A stretch of 64,000 bases of DNA from Heliopora coerulea (Eukaryota; Cnidaria; Anthozoa; Scleralcyonacea; Helioporidae): the NCBI GenBank assembly GCA_030142905.1, contig JASJOG010000032.1:124001-188000 (forward strand), written 5' to 3'. This document shows positions 10,637 to 21,896 of the stretch, piece after piece. The notes below the pieces were generated by a model. That model searched no databases, was not told the origin of the DNA, and was given only the letters and a program-made list of their open reading frames with translations. Every line of letters starts with the position of its first letter. The first letter of the stretch is position 1. The position numbers were made by a program, and so were the translations under genes.

Positions 10637-10756
10637 GGCCCGTGGAGGGCATCAACTGCTGAGCATGCAAAAAATATTTATTAAGCAGTTGAACTTGGGT
10701 CATTTCACAACTTTTCAGAATTCCTCACGAAAATTTTTTTCTAACATTCCCCCCTA
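10637..10756 (-). repeat. Right terminal inverted repeat of the unclassified transposon
   Basis: Reverse-complement read begins TAGGGGGGAATGTTAG and continues with GAGGAATTCT, AAATGACC and TTGATGCCCTCCAC, matching the left end in order and spacing. BEL sequence resumes at 10757. Confidence 0.85.
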
Positions 10757-12181
10757 CCATTTGCAAGGTCTACAGCTCTCTGACCTCAACATTCTTGAAG
10801 GAAGACAAGTTGATAGCAGTATTGATATTCTCATTGGTGCAGACTATTACTTCAACATCCTCACTGGTGAGATGTTACGAGGGGATGGTGGCTCCATTGC
10901 CATCAACAGCGAGTTTGGATGGGTAGTTTCTGGCCCAACGAATGACCCCGAAGTGTTTTCTGAAATCTCTGGAGTGAATCTGCTCATTGAGGAGCCAGGT
11001 TCTTTATCTGCTCCAAATTCCTTTGCCTCAAGGGAAGACGAATCTGAACTTACAAAGAGTTTACATCGATTTTGGGAGATTGAATCGATGGAAATCAAGG
11101 AGGAGCAAACGGTGAAAGAAGAGTTTTTGCAAGACATTCAATATCAAGAGAGTGAAGGTCGATACGAAGTGAATTTACCTTGGAAGACAGACTGGACTCC
11201 AAAATCGGATGGTTATGTCATATGTGTGAAACGTCTTTGTCAACTTCAGTTGCGTCCCATAAACGATTACTGGAGGAACAAGAGAAAATGGGTATTGTTG
11301 ATCCTGTAGTCGAGTCTGCAGAAATAAGCCATTTTCTACCTCACCATGGAATTCTTCATCAAGACAAGGAAACAACAAAGCTTAGAGTGGTTTTTGATGG
11401 TTCTGCCAAGTCTGCAAAGGATGTGTCATTGAACGACTGTCTAGAGAAGGGACCAAATCTAGTTCCACATCTATTTGACACTGTTGTGAACTTTAGAGGC
11501 TACCCAATAGGACTTGTAGCTGACATCGAGAAGGCTTTTCACTAAATCCAAGTTGCACCCAATGATAGAAAGATGTTGAAATTTCTCTGGTTTGGAGATA
11601 TCAACCAAGACGATCCAACCATCAAGGAGTATCAGTTCTGTCGCCTACCAATTGGCCTCATGTCAAGTCCTGCCATTTTATCCAGTACCATTTGTCATCA
11701 TCTCTCCAAATACAAAGAAACAGAGCCAGAGATAGCTTCATTAGTACTCGAGTCCCCTTACATAGATGATTTTGCTGGTGGAGCCTATGACGACACAGAA
11801 GCCTTACATATTTATTGCACATTACAAGACCTAATGAGTAAGGGTGGTTTCAAGCTTGAAAAATGGCATTCAAATTCCCCAAATGTTTGAGATGTTATTG
11901 CAACACAGGAAAATGCCAAGTTGAATAATGATAAAAAGAAAGCATCACCAGAAGCTACTCAGAGCAACGCCAATGCAAGTAAAAAAAAAAACGTATTCGA
12001 AGTCCCAATGTCATATCCATCATCACAAGATAAATCAGAGACAGATTATGTCAAAATCTTAGGTATCAATTGGAATGTGGAGAGTGATGAATTCCCCTAC
12101 AACCTTTGTGAAATTGTGGAATATGCCCAGTCTCTTCCAGCTACTAAGCGGTCAGTGTTGAAGCTTTCCACCAGTCTTTGA
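10757..12181 (+). pseudogene. BEL/Pao pol: protease C-terminal part and reverse transcriptase
   Basis: The first block completes the protease domain (LQGLQLSDLNILEGRQVDSS, then DILIGADYYFNIL and INSEFGWVVSG). A linker leads into the reverse transcriptase: TTKLRVVFDGSAK near 11380, LVADIEKAF near 11513-11540 with the first catalytic Asp, a QFCRLPIGLMSSPA block near 11635, and SPYIDDF near 11755 with the YxDD-type catalytic pair. Later KILGINWNVESDEFPY (12050-12100) is the BEL/Pao connection region. Visible lesions are a frameshift near 11300 and stops at about 11543, 11888 and 12179. It would copy element RNA into cDNA. Confidence 0.88.
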
Positions 12182-13252
12182 CCCTGTCAGACTTATCACG
12201 CCATTTACGGTAACCATGAAGATGCTGTTTCAAATCCTCTGTACCACAAATATGAATTGGGACGACAGCCTAGAAGGAAAGGCATTGGCAAGGTGGGATT
12301 TGCTTGTGAATGAACTGTATGCCTTGAACGATATATGAGTACCCCAGTGCTATTTTTGCTGCATCAACAAACTTTCCCAAACACATCAGATTCACGAATT
12401 CTGTGATGTGTCCGACCTTGCATTTGTGGCAGTGGTGTACCTTAGAACAGAACACAGCAATGGTAAAGTGAAGGCAAATCTGATGGCTTCCAAGACATGA
12501 GTTGCACCAATCAAAAAGCAATCTATGCCACGACTTGAGCTGCTAGGAGCAAATATCTTGGCAAGATTAGTCAAGTTGATTACCCGTGCACTCAAGTCTC
12601 TGAAGGTCACTCCTGACGTCATCTTATGGATGGACTCGTTCACAACTCTTTGTTGGATACGAAACCATAAGGCATGGAAACCATATGTCCAAAATTGAGT
12701 GAAAGAAATCAGAGAACTGACAAGTGATTACCAATGGAGACATTGTCCCAGAGAATTCAACCCAGCCAATTTGCCATCTCGTAGTTGCTCGGGGTGCAAA
12801 CTCACAGAAGCTGAAACTTGGTGGAATGGTCCAAACTTTCTGAAGTATACTGAAGATCAATGGCCAGAGAATCCACAACCCATGAGTAAGGACCACGAAC
12901 ATGCTTATACGAAAGTGACGAAGCACCCACCTTCGATAACGCATTCTCTAGCTGGTATTTCATCAAACCCTGATAGCGTCATCAATATTGAGAAGATGAT
13001 TGACCACCAAAGATTCAGCACAAAAACCAAGTTGCTTCAAGTCACTGCACGAGTCCTCCTGATCATAAAGAGAACAAGAAATCAATCCTGTACAACATAC
13101 TCCAAACTAAATGCTGATGAGTTACAAGAAGCTGAAAAACTGTGGATCTGCAACATGCAGTCTACAGCCTTTGTCGAAGAGATCCACTGTATCTGTGCAG
13201 GTTGTTTGAATTTGATGGTTAAACAACTCGGATTATTTTCTCAACCAAGATA
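12182..13252 (+). pseudogene. BEL/Pao pol: RNase H region and linker
   Basis: After a stop the coding is badly shifted. Readable blocks are MPRLELLGANILARLVKLI (about 12527-12583), VILWMDS (about 12620) and a HCPREFNPANLPSR stretch (12740-12782), which together are the RNase H and post-RNase H region of BEL/Pao polyproteins. From 12699 a 184-codon frame leads toward the integrase HHCC region. Multiple stops and frameshifts are present. RNase H would remove the RNA strand during cDNA synthesis. Confidence 0.78.
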
Positions 13253-14541
13253 ATATCATTTGTTGCAAAGGACGAATCAGCAATTCTACAATGCCTGATA
13301 CTGCAAAACAGCCAATTCTCCTCCCATCGAAGCATGATTTTACCAAGTTGGTTATTTGTGAAAGTCACAAGATGGTACATCATGATGGAATCAGAGAAAC
13401 TCTGAACTTCGTTTGAGGAAATTATTGGGTTCTGCATGGTCGAGAAACCGTGAAAGGAATCATAAGAAAATGTGAGACGTGCAGGAAATTTGAAGGAAAA
13501 GTCTTTGCTACTCCTAAAGAACCTGCTTTACCTTCAAGTCGAGTCAGCGATGAGCCCCCGTTTACGAACATTGGGATTGACTTCGCAGGCCCTCTCTATG
13601 CTATGACAAATCAAGCAACAAAAAAGGTCTATATATGTTTGTTCACCTGTGCTTCCACCAGAGCTGTTCATCTTGAAATGGTAGATAGTTTAATTGTGCC
13701 TTCATTCTTTCAAGCCTTTCGACACTTTGCTTCACAAAGAGGTTTGCCCGCTTGATTATTGACTGATAATGGTGAGAACTGACTTCGAAAGGAGTGAGGT
13801 GGGAATTCATTGTAGAGAAAGCATCATGGCATGGTGGCTTTTGGGAGCGCATGATACAGAGTACCAAGAGGTGTTTAAAGAAAAGTCTTGGATGAACTTC
13901 ACTGGACTTCGAAGTGTTGAGAACACTGTTGGTGGAAATCAAGACCACGATTAACAATAGACCACTCACTTATGTATATGACAATGAAGGAGTTTCATAT
14001 CCGCTTACACCTCAACTTGTTTATGGTAGACAAATCTCATTGACACCAAGTGACTGACAATTTGACATTATCAGTATGAACCAATATTTGACAAGGACAG
14101 CCAAGCATCAAATGCGTTTATTGGGTCACTTCACCAACCTTTGGAGAAGGGAATACCTGTTAAGTATCAGAGACATCACGTGCACTTCAAGGACCAGAAA
14201 AGGAGAAGATAGCCATTGGTGACCTGGTAATCTTGAAGAATGATTCATCCTCATGAGTTTTTTTTAAGTTAGTGAAGGTTAAGGAGCTGTTGAGGAGTAA
14301 CGACAGTATAATTTGTGCTGCGAAGATTTGTGTGTTAAATTCAAAGAAGGGAAGAGTAACTGAGGTACACCGACCCATACAACATTTGGTGCCTCTAGAA
14401 TTACAAATGAGCCACGATCCTGTGAACAACATTCCTCGTGCTGCTGATGAAGTCGTGCCCAAAGCAGATGAGCCTGCAAGACAATGACCAAGACAAGCCA
14501 CAGCAGTTATTGGTGAACTCTTGCGAAAGGGAATGAGCTGA
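13253..14541 (+). pseudogene. BEL/Pao pol: integrase with DUF5641-like tail
   Basis: The H2C2 region reads CESHKMVHHDGIRETL followed by IRKCETCRKFEG (two His, two Cys). The catalytic core shows IGIDFAGPL with the first Asp near 13570, LLTDNGEN with the second near 13760, and GFWERM in a shifted frame near 13840 with the Glu. The C-terminal part, with an IGDLVILKND-type block near 14215 and a RPIQHLVPLEL tail near 14375, resembles DUF5641 of BEL/Pao integrases. Stops near 13417, 13755 and others disable it. No env-like gene follows; an A-rich run and the 3' LTR come next. Confidence 0.85.
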
Positions 14542-14623
14542 GTAACTTTCAAAAAAAAAAAAAAACTTGTTATAAGTCGTTAGTTCAATTTATTGATCAC
14601 TGCAGGGTGATCAACGCTGGGAG

Positions 14624-14848
14624 TGTGATAAAGTTGAATATTTATATTCCGTCATGTTTTTCGTTCATGTGTTGATCACGCAATCATGTGTTCAATTTTA
14701 ACTTGTCCAAAAAATGCCATGATATACTGGACTTGTTACATTTGTATCTTTTATTATTTTTACTTTAAACACAATTTGTCTTAAAAATTATGGTCTGTGG
14801 AACTGTTTACTTGTATTAACAAACCCGACATATGCAACGTGCATAACA
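14624..14848 (+). repeat. 3' LTR of the BEL/Pao element
   Basis: 225 bp starting TGTGATAAAGTTGAATATT and ending GCATAACA; it matches 3647-3888. It is preceded by a purine-rich CTGGGAG and followed by the target duplication CAACC (14849-14853). Confidence 0.93.
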
Positions 14849-15461
14849 CAACCCTAGTAGTACCCAACTATCATTGGCATCAATAGATCCAAATTTCAAA
14901 ACACTACTATCTTCACAAATATTTCAATTTTTGTCAACACAACAGATAATGTAGTAGTCCCGTATTCCAATCAACAAACTGTCGTATTTTCTCAACACAC
15001 TTCATGCATCATTTACAAATTCTATCATCCTGACGTCATCATCATGTTTATTTCATTTGATGACACTATAGCTCGTATAAAATCCTTTATACCATGTTTC
15101 CATGATAAATCCAAATAAATGTTTGGTTTCAAACTCCACCTCCACAAACTGACCCATTGTTTCAGGTTCTTCGCATAATGTTTGAAAATCTTTGAAAGAT
15201 AACATTATACAAAAAGGAAAGAGCATTGTAAGTCTTATTTGTACAGTGGAAGCAATTAAAATCATCAAATGATGGTATAAGCTTATGCACATTCTTATAT
15301 ATAGTATAATAATACTCCCCACACTCATATAAAATATCATCGTCAGCCATAGATTTTCCCACATTCAACAAATAGGGTGAAGAAAACAAAATGCAGTTAT
15401 ATTTTCCATATGTTTTCAACTGCATTACATTTCTTATAAAATGACATTCAGATGCTTCCAA
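14849..15461 (-). pseudogene. Unrecognised E0 gene, 5' part (split by the BEL element)
   Basis: Minus-strand frames from 15461 downward give a 99-codon stretch beginning MEASECHFIRNVMQL, then an overlapping frame (from 15364) with LSFKDFQTLCEEPETMGQF and HLFGFIMETWYKGFY, then further open sequence to the insertion site. It joins to 3217-3646 across the BEL target duplication. There are frame changes and stops. I recognise no domain. The plus strand here is A/C-rich, as around the SET and TNFR-like genes at 2-3.1 kb, which supports one element. Confidence 0.35.
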
Positions 15462-16830
15462 CTATACAAATAAAATCAACTCCCCCTTTGATATGAACAA
15501 GCAAACATAATTGAACAAATAACTGTACATTTGTGAACAAACTTGATGCACATATCTCAAAATATCATCCGAAAAACGAACCATATAACAAGCTCTGGAC
15601 ATGTAGAATGCAAGCCACAACAAGAAGAATATAATCAATCACAATTTAAATATTCAGCAACTTCTTACCATAGCTTTCATAACACAAGCAAAAATTGCCT
15701 GCGAAATTATCCAGTAATGAATTTATAGTCAAAACAAGCAAAACTCTACCAACAATTGTGATCAAGAGCAACATTTTCTCCTTATACATAATGTGAGGTT
15801 AAATTATTTAACCCCAGCAATCAAAACCCATCAGATAGTAATTTTTTCTCCAATTTAATCCCTCAAAACATGTTAACTTCTCGAGGACTTTGTTTTTCAC
15901 ACATAATTATAAAAATCCCACAGTTCAAGGGAAAAAGTCACATCAAAACCAAATAACGATAATAAAATATAAAAAGGATGAATATTGGTGATGATTACTG
16001 AAGAAACATACATCTGTTGAGTTTGGTGAACAAAAATCCTTAAACTCTAAGGGGCAGAAAACAGTGCTTCTACATTTACACCAACACCTGAAACCCAAAC
16101 TCACAGAAAATGAAAACAACAACAAAGACATCCAGACAATGAAATGTGAAAACCACAGAGACTGGCATTTACTGAAGAAATTAAACCAGGAATATGTACA
16201 AAAGAATTGGTTTTGGTATGCTGCTGAAGTACAAAGACTATACAGATGCTGTAAAACAGAACTGAATCAGGCAGCTTATGTGTACACAACAGCAGAAACA
16301 GATCTCGAGACCATGAAGAGCAAGATATCAAGCCATATCTACACAAAACGTCAGATGTCAAACAGTCATTTATTGGTAAGTCTGCTGCCAATTAAGGACA
16401 ATAACTTTAGACCTGAAGATGAATGCAGTTGCAAGATGGTTTAATCCAGTTATTCCATGTGGTAAACATTAACCTAGACTTGATTAATATATGCTGTTCG
16501 AAGAAAATTACAAAAGAAATACTGCTACTCAGTCTGGGGATATGTCTTCCCTATTACAGATTTAATAGTTTAAAAAGAGCTATTGAGCATTTCATAAAAT
16601 GCAAAGAACCCTCGACACCCCACCACCACACCCAACCTTACATACCCCTTCTCCCCCTCCCCCTCCTCCTCAGAACAACAACAACAATCCTTACCAAACA
16701 CAGTCCAAAATGAAGCGTTTGAAACTTCATGTTTCAATCCAAAACATACAACATCCTAAAACAACAAGCAACCCGAAAAGGATTTTATTCTTTTATAGGC
16801 AAAGTACCTCTTTCTAATGGTGAAGCTATG
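15462..16830. other. A/C-rich region without a recognised gene
   Basis: It contains one plus-strand open stretch of 126 codons (16064-16444), Lys/Glu/Asn-rich and of unknown nature, and a pyrimidine-rich low-complexity run at about 16605-16690 (CCACCACAC then CTCCCCCTCCCCCTCCTCCTC). The strand composition is like E0, so this may be its decayed end. I see nothing else. Confidence 0.3.
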
Positions 16831-16839
16831 CCTTGTTGC

Positions 16840-17245
16840 AGGTGAAGCATTCCCATTAAAAACATGGATTATGAGGCTATATTGTGGAAAGTCACTGGAT
16901 TCCTTATTCAAGAAAATATTCAATTACAGGCTGTCTAGAGCCAGAAGAACTGCAGAAAATATATTTGGTAATACTTGAATTAATATTTTTATCTTTGAAA
17001 TAGTGAAAATAGTTCGAATTTAATTTAGCATTATATCTATTTAAATTTAGGTATAACAGTGTAAAGTGGAGAATTTTAAAAGCACAAATAGGAGCTGAGG
17101 CAACTGGTGTTCTCCACATTTGCTTAAGAGAAACTGATGCAGGAGCTTATACACCACCACAAGCAGCGTGGAAAGTTAGGGATAAATTTGCAAGCTATTT
17201 TAATTCAAGTGCTGACAAATTTGCGCAGGCAAACTGATTATGTGC
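16840..17245 (+). pseudogene. PIF/Harbinger transposase, C-terminal exons
   Basis: A first segment (about 16841-16972) follows a splice-acceptor-like TTGCAG and reads [14 protein letters not shown] then [18 protein letters not shown], the block around the catalytic Glu of DDE_4 (PIF/Harbinger) transposases (ARRTAEN; Glu present). A probable intron runs from the GT at about 16973 to the AG at 17050. A second segment reads VKWRILKAQIGAEATGVLHI and ends at a stop near 17237. Joining the two leaves a frameshift or stop, so it is dead. Only the last third of the gene is present. Confidence 0.65.
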
Positions 17246-17454
17246 TATGTACACAATAATATAGTTTAGATTCTGATTCATCATTTGTACATAATTCATT
17301 TATATCATCAGACATCAAGCTATTCACATGCTTTTATTTGGTAAATATTGTAATGTAGGTAACAACAAGAGCAAGTGTTTTTTTCCTTAATTACTGAATG
17401 ATTAACTATCTTGATTTACATTAAATTCGATGTTTAAAATAATCTCTTTAATCT

Positions 17455-17640
17455 CTTTTTTTCATAAATGCAGTTGGAAGTTTTCTTGTTTCCTTTGTGA
17501 CACTTTTTCCAAAATAATAATATTCATCATGTATTTCCTGTTCTTGAGGATTTTCGCTTCCATTTTTTTGCAATACCTCTAAGCATCCAATCAGTTTAGA
17601 CTGATATGGTGACATTTCAGTATATATTGTTGGGATTTAC
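17455..17640 (-). pseudogene. Possible MADF-type partner of the Harbinger transposase, tail
   Basis: The minus strand is open for about 55 codons with EMSPYQSKLIGCLEVLQ and DEYYYFGKSVTKETRKLP, then KKRD. The D-x-x-Y-F-G-x-S-V-x-x-x-x-R-x-L-P pattern is like the C-terminal region of MADF/Myb-like proteins that accompany Harbinger transposases. It lies convergent to the transposase remnant next door, as the two Harbinger genes do at 44.9-49.8 kb. The evidence is short and motif-based. Confidence 0.3.
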
Positions 17641-19470
17641 TTTTATTTTGTAATTTACACTGACAGTGCACATTAATCAATATAGACGTGCTGATAAAGT
17701 AACCTGAAAATAACCTCACTGATAGCAGTGAGATATACTGTACGATAAGACAATATGAATATGAATTTCATTCTTTTCAAAAACTAAAGAGCTTCATTAA
17801 AAATTAAATGACCAGGCAAAAAAATCTTTCCTTGTATCCTCTTGGTCACCCTCTATTTTTGTCTGCATATTATGGAGGCTAGGCTCACCACAGAAAATGC
17901 AGTAGCAGAATATCAAACTCAAGCACTAAATTTTTACATTCATTTCAAATCAATTATGGAAGTAAAGGGAACAAACATTTGGGAAACAGAACAACCATGA
18001 CTCACTTCTCTTTCTAAAATCATCAAGTAATGTCATGAGGCTCCAGAACTCCTAGGTCGGCATATATGATGCTGGTGTGCCAGATTTTATAGCTGCATTG
18101 TTCTTCTTTCTACATCTGGCATATCTATTTTGTAGATTTTGGAACATTATTCAGGTCAGAATTAATCATTGCATGTTATTCCTAATCCAAATCACATTAT
18201 TGACAGCTTTCATCCGATTTTGGAAGTTCTAAATTGTGTTTTTCCAGTTCCAAACTATATTTTCACTTTGGAGCATGGGTACTAAGGGCGAAAATTGACA
18301 ACCCTTTCACTCTTAAGAGGAGCAATGCTGCTGATCACTGCTGCTGATCACTGCCTCCCCTAGTGGCAGACCCATTTGAACTTCAAATGAAGGGTCTATT
18401 GGCAACAATGTCAATAATAATATGGGCAACACACAAGGTAACCTGCAACCAATTGTTCCAGCATGTATCTGCAGAAGCATCAAAAAGTCTCATCTCAATC
18501 TTATTGTCAAGTTAAAGAGACTTGGATGCACAAAATATTTTGTTTAGCAAGAACCAGAGCATGCTGTTTGCCTTCAAGACAAGAGAAGATTGGTCTTCAG
18601 GAGGCTGATTTAGGAAGATGTAAAATTTGTTTCCACTCGTGAGCTAATGAATTAATGAAAAAGCTGGAGGGAACATCCAAAATCAAAAGATGGCAGAGGA
18701 TTCGAATTATTACATATGGGAGGATCTGGTGTGGCTACAAACTCTCACAGTAATAAAACCACTGGCCAGTGGTTATTCAGTTCCTTTTTTGAGAGATGCA
18801 TCTAGGCTTGGTCAGGCCCTGCCGTTCATACAACCTCTTTAGAGAAATCTAGACATCAGTATTATGAATATGATTAGTGAATTTTGGCCTCTTTTTTTTA
18901 TATGTGGACATAAACTAGGATCAAGGTTTATAAGGGTTTGTGCTCAGGGCTAGGGGTCGTGGTCAAAAATTGTTTCTGAGCCACTGGTTGGACATCATTG
19001 TTGCCTTTGTTGAACTTCATTTGTATGCCTTTTGACTGGGTGTTTAGTTTGAGTGTGGTTCTACAAACTTGTATGTCAGTTTATATGAAAGATCCTGAAT
19101 CGATGATGATTTATTTTTTTTTGGTGGCTCTCACACAAATTGGCTATTCCATTTACTATCTGTACCTCCTCTATCAAGGACCATGAATTTCTTCAGGGAT
19201 TCACTTTGCAGAATGTTTGCAATTCTGTTGGGGTTTGCAAAAATTATATGAAATTCTTAAGGGGTAGATTTTACAGAATGCATATTAAATAGGATAGCCC
19301 AATGTGTACAATCATTTATATGCAAAATTGCATATTTGGATTTCTAATTGTGGCCAGACTATGGCACAAAGTATTAGATATGATTGTCCATGGTCTTTCA
19401 TTAGGCTAGGCACCCACAGGTTAAGTATTTCACATAGTGAAACATTCACATCTTGACAGCATAGTAAGAA
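17641..19470. other. No recognisable gene
   Basis: Moderately AT-rich sequence. The only local structure I noticed is a perfect 13-bp tandem duplication, GCTGCTGATCACT, at about 18327-18352. Short open stretches here have no family resemblance. Confidence 0.3.
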
Positions 19471-19472
19471 TA

Positions 19473-20790
19473 CAGTCGAACCTCTAATTAGCGGACACCA
19501 ATGGGGAACACTCCCAGTGTCCATTAATTAGAGGTGTCCGTTGGATAGAGGTCGAGTTAAATATTAACTTTGATGAACATAATAACAACTTGTGTGTGGG
19601 AATCTCGTTATAGTCGCAAAGACAAAAAGAAATTTGCTAACACTTGGAGCAAAGATCTTTACCTAGGGGAGTTGGTTTAACTAGAAGGGCCATTTCTCTA
19701 AAAATTCTTATGTCTTCTGAGCTGGCAAGAATTGACACGCCGGTTTTAGTTTATATACCGAGGCTGAAACCTGAGCACCCTTGCCATGCCCCCCCCCCCA
19801 AATCTAAGATCAGTATTAAACATAAACACTTTATGTTGAATAAAGTTGAAAATTGATTCTATATTTGCCATTCTAGTTGTAGTATTTACACAAAATACAC
19901 TGTATGAAGTAATGCTACTTTGTTTTAGGCAACGGAGTTTAAGTTCACGCAAATGGTCAACTGCTAGGGACATATAGTTTGCCAGTTCCTCGTCACTGTG
20001 ATACAATGCAAACTTTGCAATGTCTTCAACAGCTTGTAGGGCTTGGTTACTTGTCATCAACGATTTGTCATCGGTAGCTTCTTCCTCAGGTTCCTCAAAA
20101 TTGTCTGACTCTCCCTCAATTGAATTCTCTCCACCCAAAACTTCATTTCGAACTTCCTCTCACCAGTCTTTACTTGTTGTGTCTACCGTAGAATCACATG
20201 TAGGAAGACTATCTTCATCGCAAATGTATTCGTCGATTGAAGTAGATCGATCTATAGTTTGTACAAGATCTTGAACATCACCAATTTCTTCACTGGCAAA
20301 AGGATCATCGTCTTTGCCTTCAGGGAGTGTGCGAGGACAAAGGCCAACTTTCTTTGACGGCAAATAGAAACTTTCTTCATCACTTCCCATCCTTCTGTTT
20401 CTTCAGACGCTGGTGTAGAACAGTCCAGTGAAAAATTACATGTGGCACGCAAACATTTAATGCATTTATATTTTGTTTCCCAGCTACAGGAACATTTATC
20501 TTTGTTTTCCATGCCAATCCTCACAAAGGCTTTGGCTTAGCTTGTGATACTGATACGTTCACGTTATGGGCAGCATGTGGCAATGTTTTGGCCAGTTCCG
20601 GCTGTGTTAATTATCTGTCATTAGTGATTAAAATGTTTCCCAGGCATAATAAATATCAATAGGAGCTACTACAGAATTACACCAGCCTATGGTTATGATT
20701 TCAGTGTCCTGTATTTAGAGGTAATTTTTCATGTTTGTATCGTGAAAAAGTGTCCGCGTCTGTTGTACAGAGGTGTCCTTTGGATAGAGG
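19473..20790 (-). mobile_element. Tigger/pogo-like DNA transposon remnant
   Basis: It starts with CAGTCGAACCTCTAATTAGCGGACACC preceded by TA, the usual look of a Tigger/pogo terminal repeat and TA target. Internal GTGTCC...TAGAGG motifs recur at both ends (19518-19550 and 20745-20790). The interior carries the acidic C-terminal part of a transposase on the minus strand. The right end is not intact, so its limit is approximate. Confidence 0.55.
19900..20525 (-). pseudogene. Tigger/pogo transposase, acidic C-terminal region
   Basis: Minus-strand frames run from 20525 (a Cys/Lys-rich stretch) through an acidic stretch with DVQDLVQTIDRSTSIDEY and YICDEDSLPTCDS (20310-20190) to EEPEEEATDDKSLMTSNQAL and ELANYMSLAVDHLRELKL (20100-19920). 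Acidic tails with a final helical ALxAVxxI-type segment are usual after the DDE domain of Tigger-type transposases. The DDE catalytic core itself is missing, so the family call rests on the tail plus the flanking TIR. Several frame changes are present. Confidence 0.45.
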
Positions 20791-21366
20791 AACAAAATGA
20801 AGGAATACAATTGCGTGTTATTTGAGAACTGACATAAATGCTCCAGTAACAATGCTGTAGCAGGCAGGGGAGCTTCTCCCTCTATTTGTTTTCTCAGATA
20901 AAGTTCTTTAAAGTTAGTTATTTCGCTTGAATTGCATTTAAACCTAAAGTAACCTGGAGATATGAAAATCAGGGTAGTCTATTACATAAGCTAATTTGCA
21001 TTGAGTTCAAATCTTCGTCTTCACCTAAAGAACTGCTTAGACAACAAAGTTTATTCTACAGAAGGCAAGTTGACCATCTTAGAAGAATTATAAACTATTG
21101 CATAGGTGTCTAAACACAATTATTGAAAGATTAAGCGACTGAAAATCCCAAATGTAGCAATGCAACCACCAAGATACGTTCACTTTTGTGAACAGTCCTC
21201 TGTCGAGAATTCAACATTCCCCTGAATCAGTCACAGAGATAGTGCTCTGTAAGATATTTTGGTATGATATTTTGTTCGTTTTTATGCAAAATTTGAACTG
21301 TGCTCGTTGAGGAATTAGATAAGAAAGTTCGCTCAAATTGCTCCAAATGGTGTTTCAAAGGTTCTA
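20791..21366. other. No recognisable gene
   Basis: Sequence up to the target site of the compact LTR element. I see no ORF or repeat here that I can support. Confidence 0.3.
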
Positions 21367-21541
21367 TTTCACAGTTTGTAGTTTTGTGTTTTGCTTATTA
21401 TCCGTATATTCTACATCTACATCTCTTGCAGCACAACAATCCCTTTAAAAGAAAAATGCATGTTACCCCCCCCGCATGGTCTGCACATGAGTTCCACGCT
21501 TACAGTTAATATTTCCCCCAATTATACACTATACTGTCACA
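21367..21541 (-). repeat. 3' LTR of the compact LTR element
   Basis: 175 bp. It shares with 23267-23440 long blocks such as TGTAGTTTTGTGTTTTGCTTAT and CAGCACAACAATCCCTTTAA. The terminal TGTCACA at 21535-21541 marks the outer end of the minus-strand start. Confidence 0.88.
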
Positions 21542-21896
21542 TCCTTCCCCCTAGTTTCAATGTAATATGAATAGCTACTTTACTTATCCTAATTGTTATC
21601 ATGTTCTTCTACAATGCTATTTACAGGTTCGCGGTATTGATACAACTGTTGGTCTTCCTGCAATTGAATAAACTGTGTTTGATGTCTTGCTCTGGTTGTA
21701 CCTCCAGTTGTACTACTTTGTTTCACAACAAGGGCATGTCTAAATTACATAAGACTGCTGTCTCTGTCCCTGTAGCCAGTTCAACTGTTTCAGCAGGTCT
21801 AACCACAACCAGATGAAGTTCTACTGCTGCTGAACTAGATTGATAGCTGTGATAATAGGTACAACAGCTACCGTCCTCTAATCTTAGTTCTCCTCT

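Larger units (their letters stand above)
5798..10756 (-). mobile_element. Unclassified TIR DNA transposon inserted in BEL pol
   Basis: The element is 4959 bp. Its ends are inverted copies starting TAGGGG(T/G)G(G/A)ATGTTA, and the inverted similarity runs about 120-130 bp to a shared TTGATGCCCTCCAC block. It is flanked by a perfect 7-bp target duplication, CCATTTG, at 5791-5797 and 10757-10763; removing the insertion plus one copy restores the BEL reading. It carries one large minus-strand gene (6646-9882). A 7-bp duplication with TAGGGG termini does not fit the families I know well (hAT 8 bp, PIF/Harbinger 3, Tc1/mariner TA, piggyBac TTAA, MULE about 9). I therefore leave the superfamily open. 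Confidence 0.9.
3647..14848 (+). mobile_element. BEL/Pao LTR retrotransposon, full-length with nested insertion
   Basis: Two direct LTRs (3647-3888 and 14624-14848), both starting TGTGATAAAG and ending CATAACA, flank gag and pol. A perfect 5-bp target duplication CAACC lies at 3642-3646 and 14849-14853. The primer-binding site directly follows the 5' LTR. Gene order is gag (DUF1759-like plus zinc knuckle), protease, reverse transcriptase, RNase H, integrase, the BEL/Pao order. All genes carry many stops and frameshifts. A 4.96 kb DNA transposon (5798-10756) is inserted in the protease region, so without it the element is about 6.2 kb. It landed in a gene of the E0 virus-like element. Confidence 0.95.

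Noticed and set aside
10623..10756. Start of the BEL reading frame extended upstream of 10757
   Set aside because: These bases are the right TIR of the inserted transposon; BEL coding resumes only after the CCATTTG duplication starts at 10757.
16599..16817. Pro-rich plus-strand frame
   Set aside because: Encoded by a C/T-rich low-complexity tract; not credible as a gene.
18998..19186. 62-codon hydrophobic plus-strand frame as a membrane protein gene
   Set aside because: Isolated, short, no partner or homologous motif; hydrophobicity follows from T-rich sequence.
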